Assembly (NCBI GenBank): GCA_034509425.1
Contig: JAVTVJ010000069.1
Location: forward strand, 434,001-498,000
Reading direction: 5' to 3'
Source: Eopsaltria australis
Lineage: Eukaryota > Chordata > Aves > Passeriformes > Petroicidae
Length of the DNA stretch: 64,000 nucleotides
Within the stretch, counting starts at the first letter, position 1; each line of letters begins with the position of its first letter. Shown here one piece after another: positions 25,601 through 39,025 of this stretch. A program made the position numbers and the translations under genes. The notes beneath the pieces were generated by a model. That model was not told the DNA's origin. It saw only the letters and a list, made by a program, of their open reading frames with translations, and searched no databases.

Positions 25601-28600
25601 TTTAAATATAATTTTTTCTACTGATTTGTCTTATATAGTACTTAGTCATAATGCTCTTAAAGGTTGCCCTTTGTTGTTGTTTTTTGCCATTTAATGCAGA
25701 AAGCTGGAAAAAGGTTTGTAGAAACCTGTAGGGCAGCTGTATAAAATTAATGTGCTTTTCTTCATGCTAGTAAAAGAAACATACCATCAATAGGTAAGGA
25801 ACTTCTAATATTTCTTTCATGCTCCATGTAATGCAACCTCATTCATTCTTATTGGCACCTAAGGTCCTGTGCATGTAATTGTTCATTTGTGTCACATGTT
25901 TTAATCTTGCTGGTAGTTTTGATTTCACCCACCTGGCTCAGTTAGGACAGTGGAACTCAGGCCAGCTAGGCTGGGGATTGTAGACAGCACCACTGCTCTA
26001 CTGGAAACCAACCTGCATCCCTTTCAGTTAGCAGGGATTTTGCTTTAGGCTGTGGCTCAGTCCAGCAAGAACCCTTGACTACTAATTTGACTCAAAATCT
26101 GTTGTAGGAAACTACCTGCCACAGTTTCTAATGGAATACTTCTACAAATCATATGTGTGTAAATGAGAAGTGACTTCGTTGCTTGTGAGAGATCAGAGTT
26201 GACTATCTTCCTACCAGTGTTGGAAGTCTGTTAAATACTTTTTTTCTTTAACAGTATTTTTGTGCAGGGATTAAATAATTCCCAAACCTGAATGTAACAT
26301 GGATTTTGCTTTCATTTCAGACTAGGAAATTTTTTTAATTCTGCTTGCATGAAATGCAGTTTAAAATTACAATCTACATGCCCTCCTGAAGGTATAGTAA
26401 GTCTAGACTTTTTTTTTTTTTCATTTAATTATTGGTTTAATATGACTGAGAAGTGAGGAAACATTGCCAGTAGTATAAGCTTTATAGGAAAAGATGTTGT
26501 ACGTTCAACGAGCTAGGCAATTAAATGCGTTTTGGCTTTGTATTCATGTGATCCATAAAAGATGTTCAGGTTCCTCATTATTATTTTTTCTTTCCCATTG
26601 CTGCCTCAGTGATGGTAAATGCAGACAGAAAATACTGCTTCAGTAAAGTTTGGACTTCATTATTTCACATCCTCAATGTCTAAAAAGCATGCTGGAGGTT
26701 TTGTGCACAGGTTGTGATGAAAAGGCTTAGTTTCTTAGTATATTATTGTGATGGGGAAGGACAAGAGCTATGGCACAGAGGTATTCCATCCACATTTCTC
26801 GAAAATAGTTTCTTGGCAGAAATCGTATTAAGTAGAAGTCCATTACCATGAACAATTTTTGATTTGCAAGAGCAGTAAGCGTACACATACTGCTTGTCAA
26901 TGCATGTTCTTACATGTGGTATAAAACTAAAACATTGCTATCTGACGAGTTCTTCATTTTTGCTGATGTCCTCATTTCGTTTGAGGCATGGTTTATTGGG
27001 GCAGCATGTAGGGCACAGTGAAACTTTCACGATGAAACCTGAAACTGGATGAAACAAACCTGAAGGCTGGATCAAGTTCACAGGAACATTTGCTGAGGTT
27101 TCTAAGTCTGGGTTGAATTTGCAGCCAATCTGTGCTCACTTACTGTGCATTGAAAGAACCACGAGAAATGTATTGGTTTCACATGGTTTCAGCCTTCAGT
27201 CACTTCACACTACTGGTGACTTCAGTAAAAGCTGGTTGTTGCTTGCTCTAACTCCAGGGAAAGAGAACTGAGGCCCATGTGAAGTGATGCAAAAAGTCAA
27301 GTGGTTTGACAGTACCATCAAGTAGGAATGAAACAGAAAACAAGAGACTTTGTGCTCCCAAAAGCACAAAGGAGAAAGGCAGATGTAGGCAGGATCTCCC
27401 ATCGCACTTGAGAAACTCTCACTGGGTCATTACTGAGCTACAGTACAAGTGACAGCATTGGACTGTGCAGGCACGGTGGGGTTTTTGTTGACAGGGAAGA
27501 GAGGACAAGGAAGGGCCAATGAGCAAAAGTGAGGATGCTTCACCTTGTGGCTACAAATGTGGAAGTTTCACCAAGGATTTTTTGGTCAGGAAAACAGAAG
27601 GGAAAACTTTTATTTGTGGGATAGAAGTATTTGAGGGGAAAAAAAAACTGGGTCGGCTTAGTTATAGGATGACTGAAGCATACCAAGAAAGGAGAATTCA
27701 AGGGACACAATGCACAGAGTCCAAGACAGGTTCTTTAGTGTGATGGGTGGGGACCAGTATCTCATTTTAACAGTTAGAGAAGGGTTATTGAAGGGTTATT
27801 TCTGGATCCTGATAGGTAGATACAAAAGGAAAGCTTCTACTTCTAATTGTCTCTGGTAAATAAAATCTTCTGGCTGCTGGGGGTCACTTAAAAGCTTTGT
27901 GTGCTAATCCTCAGAAGATTGTTGCTGATACTGGTGCTTGCAGCTCTCCCTTGTGGACACTGTGTCACAGGAGAACTTTGATGGATGCATGCTTGAATAG
28001 GACTTGGTATCATTCTTCTGAGGTATTGCCACTAACAAACAGATCTCTTTTTATTTCTCTGTCAACAATGCTGAAATAAATTAGCTAGTACTTGAAGTTG
28101 CTGAACTTTGGATTAAGTTCCAGTGTGGAAATATATTTGGCAAAAAAAAAAATCTAATGATAAATAAGAAGCAATCTCCCAAGACACATGTAGGAAGCCT
28201 GGTTTCTGGGATTCCACCATGCTTCCCACAGTCAGAGTTGCAGAACCTGCGGTCATGTTTTACTAAGCTTAGCAGTTGGGTAGAGGTCTTAGAATTTAGA
28301 TAAATTAATCTCATCTTCATCTAATAAGTTGTTGGCTGGGCAAGAAAGGCCCAAATTAATGCTCTGGGTACTGAGGGAAAGGACTCAGGTGCTAAATGGT
28401 GTCTGGCAGTGGAGCTCTGGAGTAGTCTTAGCACATAAGAGTTTAGAGGAAGCAGGTTTCCATTACTTTCGATGGTCATAGGCAATTTGTTTTCTGTCCA
28501 TATCATCTAATGGAAAACTCCCTATGGCCTCATGTTTGGCACTCTAATATTTCTCACAGTACTTCCCAGAACTACTGGTTTGTCCTTGGGGAATTCAGTA

Positions 28601-31050
28601 AATATCTATGAGAAATTAAGTGCCTTGCTATAATGCCAGCTTTGGATCAGTGGCAGTTGTAAAGAGCAGTATAAGGTGGAAAAAGTTGTAGGAGGAACTT
28701 AGGATAAGAACTGTTTATCTAGATTTCTAAGAAACCTCCTGAATTAATCTTCCTGTTATGTCTCTTTGGCATTTGTCTTCCTTTATACTGTGTGTTGCAG
28801 GCAAGCATAATCTGTAGAGCTGAGATTGGGCCTGGGGTCCATGGGAGCCATGACAGAGAGCAATATCTAAAGGGACAAATGGTATCATTATTGCACAGTG
28901 GGTCTTCAGGTTGGGTCTGTGTGCCAATTTACTTTGTAGCCAAAAGTTTTCTGCTAACTTTCAACAATTAGTCCACAGTATCTGAACTATAACCCCAGTT
29001 TTCAAGTGACAGATGCTGAGGACTTGGCTAGATAATTACATTAGCATTTACTTTCCTAAAAACGGTACATAGAGAAAGACAGCATACTGGCAAGGTTTTT
29101 ACATAAGAGCAACAGTTCACAGAAAGAAGCATTTCATTATTATGTCTGTGATGCAGCTTTGAGAACAAAACTAGGTAATCCCTGAGGAGCAGTTCAGCCA
29201 AAGCAGCTCAGAGTTGTAAGAGCTGGCCACCAGTACCTTGCAGCTCCTGCTGCCTGACTGCATATTTGTGCTCCTTTTTCTTTCCCCCACCCCCCGATTT
29301 CCTGAGAAGATGAAATTAATGCAGCTCAGACTGTGCTTCTGTGGTGGTTTTATTTTTCCCTGAGTAAATTCAGAGCATTTCTATTTCTCAGGGCATTGAA
29401 ACAGTAGTGAGAGAGCTAAAGACTTACATTTGATGTGGTGAGAAGCTTTGTGATTTAAGAGGTGTCATGTAGGTTAAAAGGTGGTGACAGGATATCAAGG
29501 ATTCATTGGTATGAAGAGGAGCATAAGATCTTGCCAGGTAGGAAAAAGAGTGAGAGTGGAGTCTACAAGGAGGCCATATGCATTCTTTACCTCTGTTCAT
29601 GCATTATAACCTTGAGACTAAGTATGAACATACATTTTCAGATCTTCTTATCCTTTGTGGGGATGAAGTGGGAAATGTTTTCTGTGGAAATTAGAGAATG
29701 AGTAATAAATATTCCCAGTAGCATGTAAAATACTTACATGTATTTTTTCCTCAAATACTGTCTCTGTTAAATGTACTACAAGTTACAAACTGCTCTTTCC
29801 TTGCATCATTTGATTTTTGGGAAAGCCATTAGCAAAGGTATGAAGCTGTGAGCCAAAATGCACAAGGTTCTGTTCCCCATCCCATCAATTATCTGCTTTG
29901 CGATCTGAGGCAAGTAATTTTTCTGCTCCTGTGTCACTTCCTAATCTGTCTGATGCTTTGGCTGACTGCTGACAGATCCCTCCATGTCTATGATAAAAAG
30001 TACTTTATATCAGACAGGTGGTGGTGTCAGCTGCATCTCTCTAGTTGGTGTCTGTTCCTACAGCATATTGAGAATTACAGTTAATAAGCTAATCAAATAG
30101 AAGTATGTTAATTTAATTTTAAAGACACAGATGTTACTTTAAATTCCATAATATGTAACACAGATATTAGTTTTTCAAGACTGGACAAGATGGGCAATTT
30201 AATGTGAATTAAATGCAGAATTTTTTGCTAACATAAGTGATGACTCTGCTGTAGTTTAGAAAGGTTTGGTCAGTTTTTCTGCCCTCAACTGTTCATTTTC
30301 CTACATATCTTGTGCTTTAAAATTCTGGTTTAACCAAACAAGAAACAAGACTACCAAGGTGCTCTGTCAGGGGCTTCTTTCTAGTAAAATTCTGCACAGA
30401 AACATGCAGTGGTGGCAGCTTTGTGAAAGCATAGATGCTCGTAGACTTCTTTCAAATTTCAAATTCTTTTTGCCTGGCATTTATGTAATAGGTTGGAACT
30501 GTTGGCTTCCTGGACTTGCTATTTGTCAGAAAATAGGCATTTATGAAGTTAAATGCATGGTATGTATATAGTACAACTAAAATTAAGCTTTAAAAATTAC
30601 ATTCCAAGAAAATACCAAAATTAGTTTGTAGTCCATTCTTATTTTCTAACTTCTGGGGTTCTTTAAATACTGCTTGGTAAAAAGCCCACACCTCAAACAC
30701 GTACGTAAGATATTGTCCTTCATTGTGTAGAATTGGTGAGCTTAAAATACTATTGACTGGAGAATTTTTTAGTCCAGATGGCCTCAGCTTTGTGTAATTT
30801 ACCTTTTAATGTATGGCTTGCCAGCTGGGACAACTTTGCTTTGGGTGAAATTTGCATAGCCATCAGATATTTGTTACATGCCTGGAAAGAAAAGTGGGAG
30901 CAAGTTCTGGCTTATGCTAATACCTTGCTATCACCACATGCTACCACTAAAGCAGCAAAATGAGAATTAGACTCTTCATTTGTTCTTGGCAGTTAAATTA
31001 TGAGTCTCTGCCTTATAAAGATTAGATATTTTTCCGTGAGCTCTTTACTA
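19621..31050. other. Intron 2, second segment: unique intronic DNA with minor simple repeats
   Basis: The contents are a T/G-rich tract at 24381-24414, a 14-base T run near 26408-26421, an A run near 28142-28152 and a duplicated GAAGGGTTATT near 27780-27802. No transposon body, RNA gene or coding exon could be recognised. The ORFs are 60-108 codons, scattered over both strands and unsupported. Confidence 0.55.
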
Positions 31051-31560
31051 CTGATGAAGCAGGCAGTGCTTTAATCGTGAAATTGTTTCACCTTGTTAAA
31101 ATACTGCCATTCTTGTTGAACAAATTAAGTTATAAAATATTGAATATGTGCACCAGGCATTTCCAGACTTCAAATAAATTTTCAGACAAAACAAACTAAA
31201 ACGTTATGGGAATTCACGTTTTAATGCTTGGTTTTATTCTAGTTCTATTTTTGTTACAGTAGTTTTAAAAGATTAGACATTACTGGTTCTAAAATAGTGC
31301 CACACTATTCTTGTAAATGTCCCAATAACAACAATAATTAATATCCCCACATTTGCATTTTAAGCCACTCCATTTCCCTAGTCATCCATTACTTGGATGT
31401 GAAAAAATCATTTCTCGTCAAAACTTGGCACAGAATACCTGAATTCCATACTTTTTACCAGATGTAAAAATAAAAGTGAACAAATTCATCTTTTTCCCGC
31501 CAATTAAAGGGCTCAATAAAGTATGAGTTAAATTTTGTCCTTGTTTTGATAAATGGTTTT
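31050..31560. promoter_or_regulatory. Candidate conserved non-coding block
   Basis: About 500 bases of AT-rich, repeat-free sequence with many homeodomain-like cores (AACAATAATTAATATC near 31330, TTTAATGCTTGG, TTTAATCGTG) and a C/EBP- or POU-like TTTGCATTTTAA near 31353. It ends just before the poly-A tract at 31591. It looks like slowly evolving intronic sequence, but this is inference from texture. Confidence 0.25.
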
Positions 31561-31590
31561 CATTTACGAAAGTTCTGACTAGCTCTGATC

Positions 31591-31623
<33 letters not shown>

Positions 31624-31626
31624 AGG
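31591..31626. repeat. Poly-A tract with GA-rich tail
   Basis: Nineteen consecutive A residues are followed by GAAAGAAAAGAAAAAGG. This could be the tail of an old plus-strand retroposed copy, but the sequence upstream is not recognisable as CR1 or a processed gene, and CR1 tails are not poly-A. It is treated as simple sequence. Confidence 0.75.
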
Positions 31627-33905
31627 AGGATCTGCCTCACGAATGGTAATAACATGAAACTGCTGCTTTCCAGAGAATGGCTAACAGCCTCAGCTCCTCG
31701 GTGATTTGGGAGGAACACTTGCTGTTTGCAGTGCAGTACTATCAGAAAGCAGCCATCATCTCCACTTGGCCACCACTGGGATGGCTTTGGTCACAGGCTG
31801 TGGTAGGGTGCTGATCACACCTGTCTCAAAATACTCCCAAGTGGTTAATTCAGGCCAAGAGCCTTGTACTGCTTCAGAGTAATGTGTGTCCTCGTCTTCC
31901 CTGAGAAAGATTATAAATGTTTTTCACCTCCGTCAGTTTTTTATGAAGACCCTGGTTTTGCCCAAACCCAAGCTTACTACAAAAGCCTGTAGTATCCTAT
32001 TGAATCTTCTTAAGGAAACTTCTTGAGCCTAGGGATACTGAGAGAGAGACAGTCACTGATTTAAAATTAAACTTGATGAGGTGCAAGTTTTATTCTGTGA
32101 TTCACCATTCTAATTTTAGTTTTCACTGGGGTAAAAAGCTGAGAAATATTGAGAACATTCAGAAAATGGCAGACACATCCCCTGCTTTGGGTTAGTAGCT
32201 GCACAAAGCCCACCAGTGTGCTGGCCAGAGCCCTGCCCTGCAACACATGGAGTGGGTGGGTGGTTGTTTCATACACAGCTGAGGAGTGGTTTTCCTGCTG
32301 GATTGGTAAAAATCTGTTGCAATAGTACTATTTGGGTTTATGCCAATGAATCATCTATTTATTTAGAAACTTTTTTTTCAATCCTGACTTCAGTTCATGC
32401 AATTACCACAACTGTGTTTCCCACCAGGGGAATTGCATGGTTCTTGCAGATTTCTGCCCAGAGGTGTTGGCTTGCCTGAGGCATAGGTGTAAGAGTTGCA
32501 CATAGCTGAAATACACTATTTTCTCTTCAACTAGTGTGCATTGCCACCACTCGAGGTGACCACAGAGGAGACAGTGGCATATAATGGCCTGCCATCAGTT
32601 TATTCCTATTACAGACACAGATTTTTATAACACTTTGACCTTGTTCCAGTCTGAGTTGAAGTTTCAGGTCTATCTTTGAAAAGCAGTGTTTTTGAGAGCC
32701 AGAAATGTGTGGATGTGTCCTCATTCATCTGCAGAAGGACGAGCAGGGAGTAAAGGGAATGGTGTCAGCCTGTATTGTTGGATGTTCCCTCCATGAAGGG
32801 CAAGGTGCTGTGGCTTTCAAGGCCCTGCTATTTTTCATGGCAGAGGACAAGTTACTTGGTCCATTTCATGCCTTGCATAGAAGAGGATGCAGGTCTATTA
32901 AGGCTGTTACATTGACACAATCTTGGTGAGTGTAAAGTACTCACAAATTTAAGGAGGTAGGCTGAAGAAGGGGGGAAAATGCAACCCACCCTTGCTCTAA
33001 GTATGTAAATGTTGGCATACAGGAATAGACATTTAAAATTTATCACAGAAGTGAGAGTACTTTGCAAGGCCATGCCCAGTCAGAATGACAAAAGAACAGG
33101 CATATTCTGTAACTTGAAACTCAGGATTCCTTCCCATTTCTGTCTCTAGTGGTTAGAGTTCTTCACTCTTGCTAGATTACAAGTCCGCCGGGACTTTTAA
33201 AACTACTTATTCAGACTTTACTGTTTTGGATGTACAAGAGTTAGTTGCATTAAGCTGTAGCTTGGAAAAAAAAACTGAAACCAATTTTATAGCATTTTAA
33301 AATAACTTTATTAAAGGATAGCATAAAAGATCACAGTTTCTCTGCTTTTACAGCTCTGCTTTGAAAAGATAATAAAGCTACTACACAGGACATGTATTAG
33401 GCTGGTGATTAATGTGTCTGTGTGTTACAACTCTGAATATTCTGAAACTAACTTTATATTGGAATGAATGAAAATGTCACATAATGAAACCGCAGAGGAG
33501 GAGTACAGTGCTAAGAAAATAATGTGCCCTAGTCTCTCACTAGGTAACATTTTACATTAGTGGGCTAAACTTTTTTTGCCTTCCATATGGGGATCTTAAA
33601 ATACTTAACATCAAAGAGGAGCTCTGTTTTGATAGTGTAATTGATAGAGCCTGGATAATCCTACTGCACAAACATTAGCAGGAAGCTGGGATTCTTGACA
33701 TGAAGAATACAGTGGAAGTTTTCAAGTGTTTTTTTCTAGGACTGTTCTTTAATCACTGATCTGTATTTTAGGCATGAGTTCTAATATGTTGGTTTTAAGA
33801 TGAGATCCACTGCTGAATAAATAAATGTTGTTATTGGGAAGGAGATGCAGAAACAAGGTCTTTTTCCTCTAGGGAAGGATAGATATCTGCCTTCTTGTAG
33901 GCACT
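31627..33905. other. Intron 2 between the poly-A tract and the old CR1
   Basis: This is mixed-composition intronic DNA, somewhat more GC-rich at 31.6-32.9 kb. ORFs of 65-87 codons on both strands overlap one another and look accidental. I recognise no repeat family or RNA gene. Confidence 0.5.
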
Positions 33906-33909
33906 GCAT

Positions 33910-34410
33910 AGTTTAGGTTGGACAGGATCCCAAGAGGTTTTGTCATTCAGCTCCTGGCCCTAAGTAGGGTTAACCTCAAAGTTAGATGACGTTGATTAAG
34001 GATCTTATCTCTTTAGGCAGCCTTTTCCAGTGCCAAGGTGTTCCTGTGAAACCTTCTTTGCTTACATAAAATCAAGATTTTTCTGTGCTAAAAACCTTTC
34101 ATCCATTGACTTTTTCCCTTTAGATGTGTACACATCTCTGAGAAGAGCCTGGTTCAACCTCCTAGCTAGACAAAATCAGCCAGCTTGCTCAGCTCCTTCA
34201 CATCTTGCATGGTGCAGCCTCACCCGTGCTTCCCTGCTGCCCATCTATTGCTTTGCCTCTTTGCTGGTTGCAGAAGCGGCCGTGCTCTTCCAGATCTGTC
34301 CTCACAAGTGCTGAGTAGATGGGTTTAATGGATTCACTCACCCTGCTGCCTGCCATCGTACTAAACACAACACAGGCTGTGGGATTAACCTGTGGCTGCT
34401 CTGATGCGTT
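33910..34410 (-). mobile_element. Old, decayed CR1 LINE fragment (3' region, minus strand)
   Basis: Read on the plus strand, this follows the reverse complement of the CR1 3' region. It starts with GGTTGGACAGGATC and a AAGTAGGGTTAACCTC stretch, then AGCCTTTTCCAGTGCC (consensus-like 'acctgttccagtgcc'), CTCTGAGAAGAGCCTGG, and CCTCACAAGTGCTGAGTAGA (consensus-like 'cctcaccagtgctgagtaga'), followed by a CACCCTGCTG...ACACAGGCTG stretch. Identity looks low and indels are common, so this is an ancient insertion. CR1 encodes an endonuclease/reverse transcriptase, but only its 3' part is visible and no coding frame survives. The ORF at 34030-34314 crosses it in the antisense direction and is not real. 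Confidence 0.75.
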
Positions 34411-37400
34411 GCTTGCTCTGGGCTAAGGTGCTTTCTTTCCACTACCAGTTCTTTTCTAGGATGTAGCATTTCCTGGGCCCTCAGTCGCTGCAATAATCTG
34501 TAGTAGCAGTGCTGTACTTAATAACAAAAAAATAAAAACAAAATTTTAAAAAGGAGCTACAGACAGGTGTAGATGCCTAGCTGTCTGTCATGTGTGTCTG
34601 ACTGTTAAACACCAGGAGCTGGAGTATCAGTCACCAAATATTCCGTTGCCGACCAACCCAAGCTCACATGAGGAATGTTCTCTGGGTAGTGCCTCTGAGA
34701 GTTTGCTGTGAGAGCAGCTCACGTAACCGGGTCAGTTTATGCCTTCAGTGGAATTCATCTCAATTACAGATGCAACCACTAAGTATTTTAATAACTATAT
34801 CACTAATAGTTTAAAAAAACATGAAGGATTAAGAGCCATATGTTCTCCCAGGCATATGAGCTTAACAAATGCAGCATTTTGCTATAAAACTTTTTTTTTT
34901 TTAAACTTTGGTATGTAGCCACCCCATCCCTTGGCAGAAGTGGGATTCTATCCACAAGCTACAGGCAAGGGTGTGTGGTCTTACAGCAGTATGGGAGGAG
35001 TTGGGTCAAAGGCAAACTTTTATATATGTGCTGTGCTACTGAGGGGAAAGGAAGCAGTAAACCAGAAAGGACTGCCTTCCTTCAGTACTGGCTCTTTTGG
35101 CTTTCACTTCTGCAGCTGAGGAATCCCCCTCCCTTCTCTGCTTCTCGTCTAAGAGCACAGATGCTGTACTGGAGAGCCAGTGGAGCTGTGCTAATGGGGT
35201 TGAAGTCTAAATGAAGAACTCATCCTGCAGAGCCGATGCTGTAGATTTTGTTGCTTGAGATGCATTTTGTGGAATACAAGCCATGCTGGATGTACACAGC
35301 ATATTGTTTATGAAAAATAAATCAAGCAGCGAGGGGAACAGCATGGTACTTTCTGGACAGATCTGCACTTCTGGATGCCAAACATGGTTACAGTAATCTC
35401 ATATTTAAGGGAATACAAATTGAAACCTTACTCGAGTGTGGCCTGACGGTAGAAACATTTTAATTGATGCAACTAGTTTGCTGCACAGATTTTTCTCTTC
35501 TCTGTGTGTGGATGTGAATCAAAAGCATTTTCATTATTTCTTTGGAATGTGTGTAAGCACTAGAGAAATGGGAACAGCATAGTATGTTTAGTCAGATCTA
35601 TGGTGCTAAACTTCCAGATTCATGTAATTTCAATGACTAGTTATATGATTTTGATATTTCTTTCATACTGAATGTTTTTTTAGTATCTAATATTCTTGGG
35701 TCAGATATACTGGAGTGAATGGAAGTTTTGTAATATTACCACAGTAACTAGATCAGCTTCCAAAGAACAAAGAGAAATTCCAGGTTAAAGTCAGAAGGCA
35801 AAATGGTGTGAATCTCCATTTTGGTGAGGAGAGGGTGATATTCAGCCTCTAAAGCTACAGAAAACAGCTTTTAGTTCAGCAAAGGAAGCAATTAAACAAC
35901 CATTAAAGAGCAATCAAGAACATTTTCTTTGTAAGGAAACAAAGAGTACTCTTAAAGGATGATCGCTAAAGGTTAAAGTGCAGCCTGAAAGAAAATCAGA
36001 CCATGTGCAACTTGTGAAAAACTTGATTTCAGTATTTACTGTACTAATTTGACAAACTTTTGGCACAAAGATCAGGTCGTTACACTGAAGCCACTTAAAA
36101 AAGAAGAAATAATGCCATGCTGAAATATCTTCTTTCAAAGCTTTATATACTTTTTTTCCAATAGTTTTTGAGTTATTTCATCCCAGTTGCAGCTGCAATT
36201 GCAAACTTCTTGCTTCACTTCAGAGAGCCGTCGCGTCTGAACCAGATACTCCTCTCTGCTGTGGGACTCTCTCAGAGGATGTGTGTTTGGAGGAATGTTA
36301 CGCAACTTGATATAGACATTTGAATTTGTTCCATCTTCTTGATTTATAAACTGATACAGTCTTCACAAGCTTTTCATATATAGTAAGATGGACTTGTTTC
36401 ACAGCATTTGGAATCATTTAGCCAAGCAAGGAACTTAACTATAAAATACTGTACAAGACTGGGCGGTATTTTAGGTTTGCTTCATGACTGTCAGTGTTGG
36501 TTGTCAGTCCATTATGGTGTTCAATACTGGAGTTGCTGGTGCCATAGGTCATTTGTGAGCTCAAAATTAAACAAGGAAAGAGCAACCCAGGCAGAATTAC
36601 CTTGGACACAGTGACTGTTCCAAATATGGCTGCAGACAAAAAATGTAGGAAAGGGCTTTCTTGTGTCAGGATCTTTTCAGAATTCCACATCTTGATTGAA
36701 GTTTTCAGTGTCCACATTTTGGGTCTTTTTTTCCTTGTGTTTAGTAGGTTTCCTGTATGCCCTGTAAGCCTTTTTTCTTGCTTGCATCTCATTAGGGTAA
36801 GAAAGGATATCATAGTCTACCTCTTTATCATCCACCTTGAAATCAGTTCAAAGAATTCATCAGTCTTTCCCTTCCTTCAAGAAGACATGACTTTTATTCA
36901 GTTTAGAGTAGGAAATACATAATGGGAATTGATTGAACTGAATATTTCTGTTATGCTCTTATTTTTCTCTTCTCCATGGTGAACACACCTCTTTTGCAGG
37001 AGCTGATGACACAGGAGTGCAAGTTGTCAGTCACGTAAGAATATCTTCCCCAAATGCCCCACATCGTCATGGTGCAGTTCTTTCTCATACTGCTCAAACA
37101 GACATATCCTTGGTAACAAGACTGCAGGAGTTGTAGCTCTTCATGCATTCTCCAAAAGCTCATGTGCACCTGAGAAAATCATAAGTCATTTTAGTGGCCA
37201 AGTTGTGCTTTCAGAAATAAACTGCATTGCAAAGCAAATACGCATTAGTTCCATAAATGACAGGCTTTTGACTGATACTGTGTCCTGCAGAGCTTTTTTC
37301 ACCTCGAGCCAGCCAGAAGGTAGCTGGAATGGACTGACTACTGCCAAAATCAGAGCATACTTTTCCAGTTCTAAATCTCTAGTGCACCATTTGAGGGTGT

Positions 37401-37936
37401 GTTGTAAACTTCTTGGATGATATTCTGATATAGGGGTCCCTGGGAAGCTCTGAGGGAGCAGGAAGACTGAACCAGGCTGAATAACTTTCAGTTTCTTTCT
37501 CTCTCTTATCTTGTTAGCCTTATATGTGTATTAAATTGAGTGGAAGCACTACAAGATGTCATAAGTTTGCAGGAAGAGTCTTGAGATTGAGCTATATTTA
37601 TTTACAAAATGCCTACATGTACAGGCAGAAGCGTTTTGTGGAATCCTAACTCCATTGGATCATTTTTTGTGAATGAAAAGGTTATTTGTTTTTCATGCTT
37701 TTGGAATCTACTTATGTTCTTTTTATGTGCCTCAATAAGTTGCCAAAGATGGATGTCCTGGAGTGTGAATCCAGTCCTTACCTGAAGGGTTTAAGTTCTC
37801 TTTAAGGTTTGTGGTATGGTGAGGCAATGGGAGGGAGTTCTCTGTGGTTTTAATCAGACTGATGCTCCTCTGTGGGGTGTATCTCAGTTTTTTAAGTTCT
37901 TGAAGCAGATCATTCTTTTCTAAAACTTGTTTTAGA
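34411..37936. other. Intron 2 between the old CR1 and the TG microsatellite
   Basis: This is unique intronic DNA. A short A-rich stretch lies near 34525-34550 and a T run near 34890-34901. Both strands carry ORFs of up to 124 codons at 36.4-36.9 kb that overlap each other antiparallel, a pattern of chance stop depletion rather than a gene. Nothing else was recognised. Confidence 0.5.
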
Positions 37937-37968
37937 ATACATACATACATATATACATGTGTGTGTCT

Positions 37969-38000
<32 letters not shown>
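37937..38000. repeat. Compound microsatellite (ATAC)n then (TG)n
   Basis: ATACATACATACATATATAC is followed by interrupted and then pure TG repeats up to 38000. The pure (GT) run from about 37976 is roughly 12-13 units, long enough to be polymorphic. The His/Thr-rich minus-strand ORF crossing it (37732-38043) is an artefact of the repeat. Confidence 0.93.
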
Positions 38001-38189
38001 TAAAAATATATACAAATAATTTCATGAGTCTTTTTAAAATCAAATGATAGGCATCTTACTGAAGAGAAAAAACAAAGGATGGAAACTCTCCTGTGGGTCA
38101 AAATTACATTGCCATCCCTTTCTGATGTGAAATAAAAGCCTAACCCTATCGGTTTGGGTGACCTGTAGGGTCTGTTAGCAGGGGAAGTC

Positions 38190-38600
38190 AATGAAATGCA
38201 TCACAATTAACAATGTCTTGTTGATCTCCCACGGACTGGAACTGTAGCAGATAATTGTGCAGTAGTGGGAGTTTTGCCATGACTAGCTTTATCATTTTGT
38301 CAGTTTGCTAATAAAAGGTCACCAAGGGTACAGAGCATCTGAGATTTACATATGGCAGATACGAAAGCGTTCTGGGGAGCCTGCTTCAGAGAGGGGCCAG
38401 GGCATTTGTTGCAATTGACACCCATGCTGTGATTCCAGAATTGACAAGAAACGCCATTACTAAGCGGATCTGCCAAGATAATTAGAATTCAGGGTTGCAT
38501 TTTTAATCTGACTTGAGTCAGATAATTTATCACAGCAGTAGCAAGCTGTCAGGGTCACACAATACTGATTATGGAAGAATAAAGATTAAGTGCAGCCTTA
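38190..38600. promoter_or_regulatory. Candidate conserved non-coding block
   Basis: Complex, repeat-free sequence with balanced composition and dense transcription-factor-like cores: CACAATTAACAATG near 38201, TTATCATTTTG near 38289, GATAATTAGAATTC near 38477, TTTTAATCTGAC near 38501 and ACTGATTATGG near 38564. Of all the intronic DNA here it looks most like a deeply conserved enhancer. No alignment was available. Confidence 0.35.
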
Positions 38601-39025
38601 CAAAAAAAAAAAAATTACAGGCCAAGCTGTACTTAAGAAACGTTTTCTTCCAATACTTCCCATGCTAATTTCACGTAATATTGGCAAAAAGATCATATCT
38701 CTAAAATGAGCTTTTTTATGAAAGGAGGTAATGCTGTGCCGGAGTGTCTGTACTTAGGGTCTGTTTAAATTTTAAATTGCAAATTGATTGCAAAGAAATA
38801 CTAATTTTGAATAGCTGATTTAGCATGACTGTTCCATTCCTATCACCACCATAATAATTTGACATATTAAGGGAAGAATATTCTGAAGGCAGTCCTAATT
38901 TGTTAGCATTAGTAAGATACTGCATTTTTAATTTAACACAGCTCGTGTTATTGATTCACACATGGACAATTTATGACACTTTCATTTAATTAAAGAAACC
39001 TATTTATTAAAATATGCAACTTGGA

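Noticed and set aside
34030..34314. 94-codon plus-strand ORF
   Set aside because: It runs antisense through a decayed CR1 element.
37732..38043. Minus-strand ORF with a His-Thr repeat
   Set aside because: The His-Thr run is the (TG)n microsatellite in translation.
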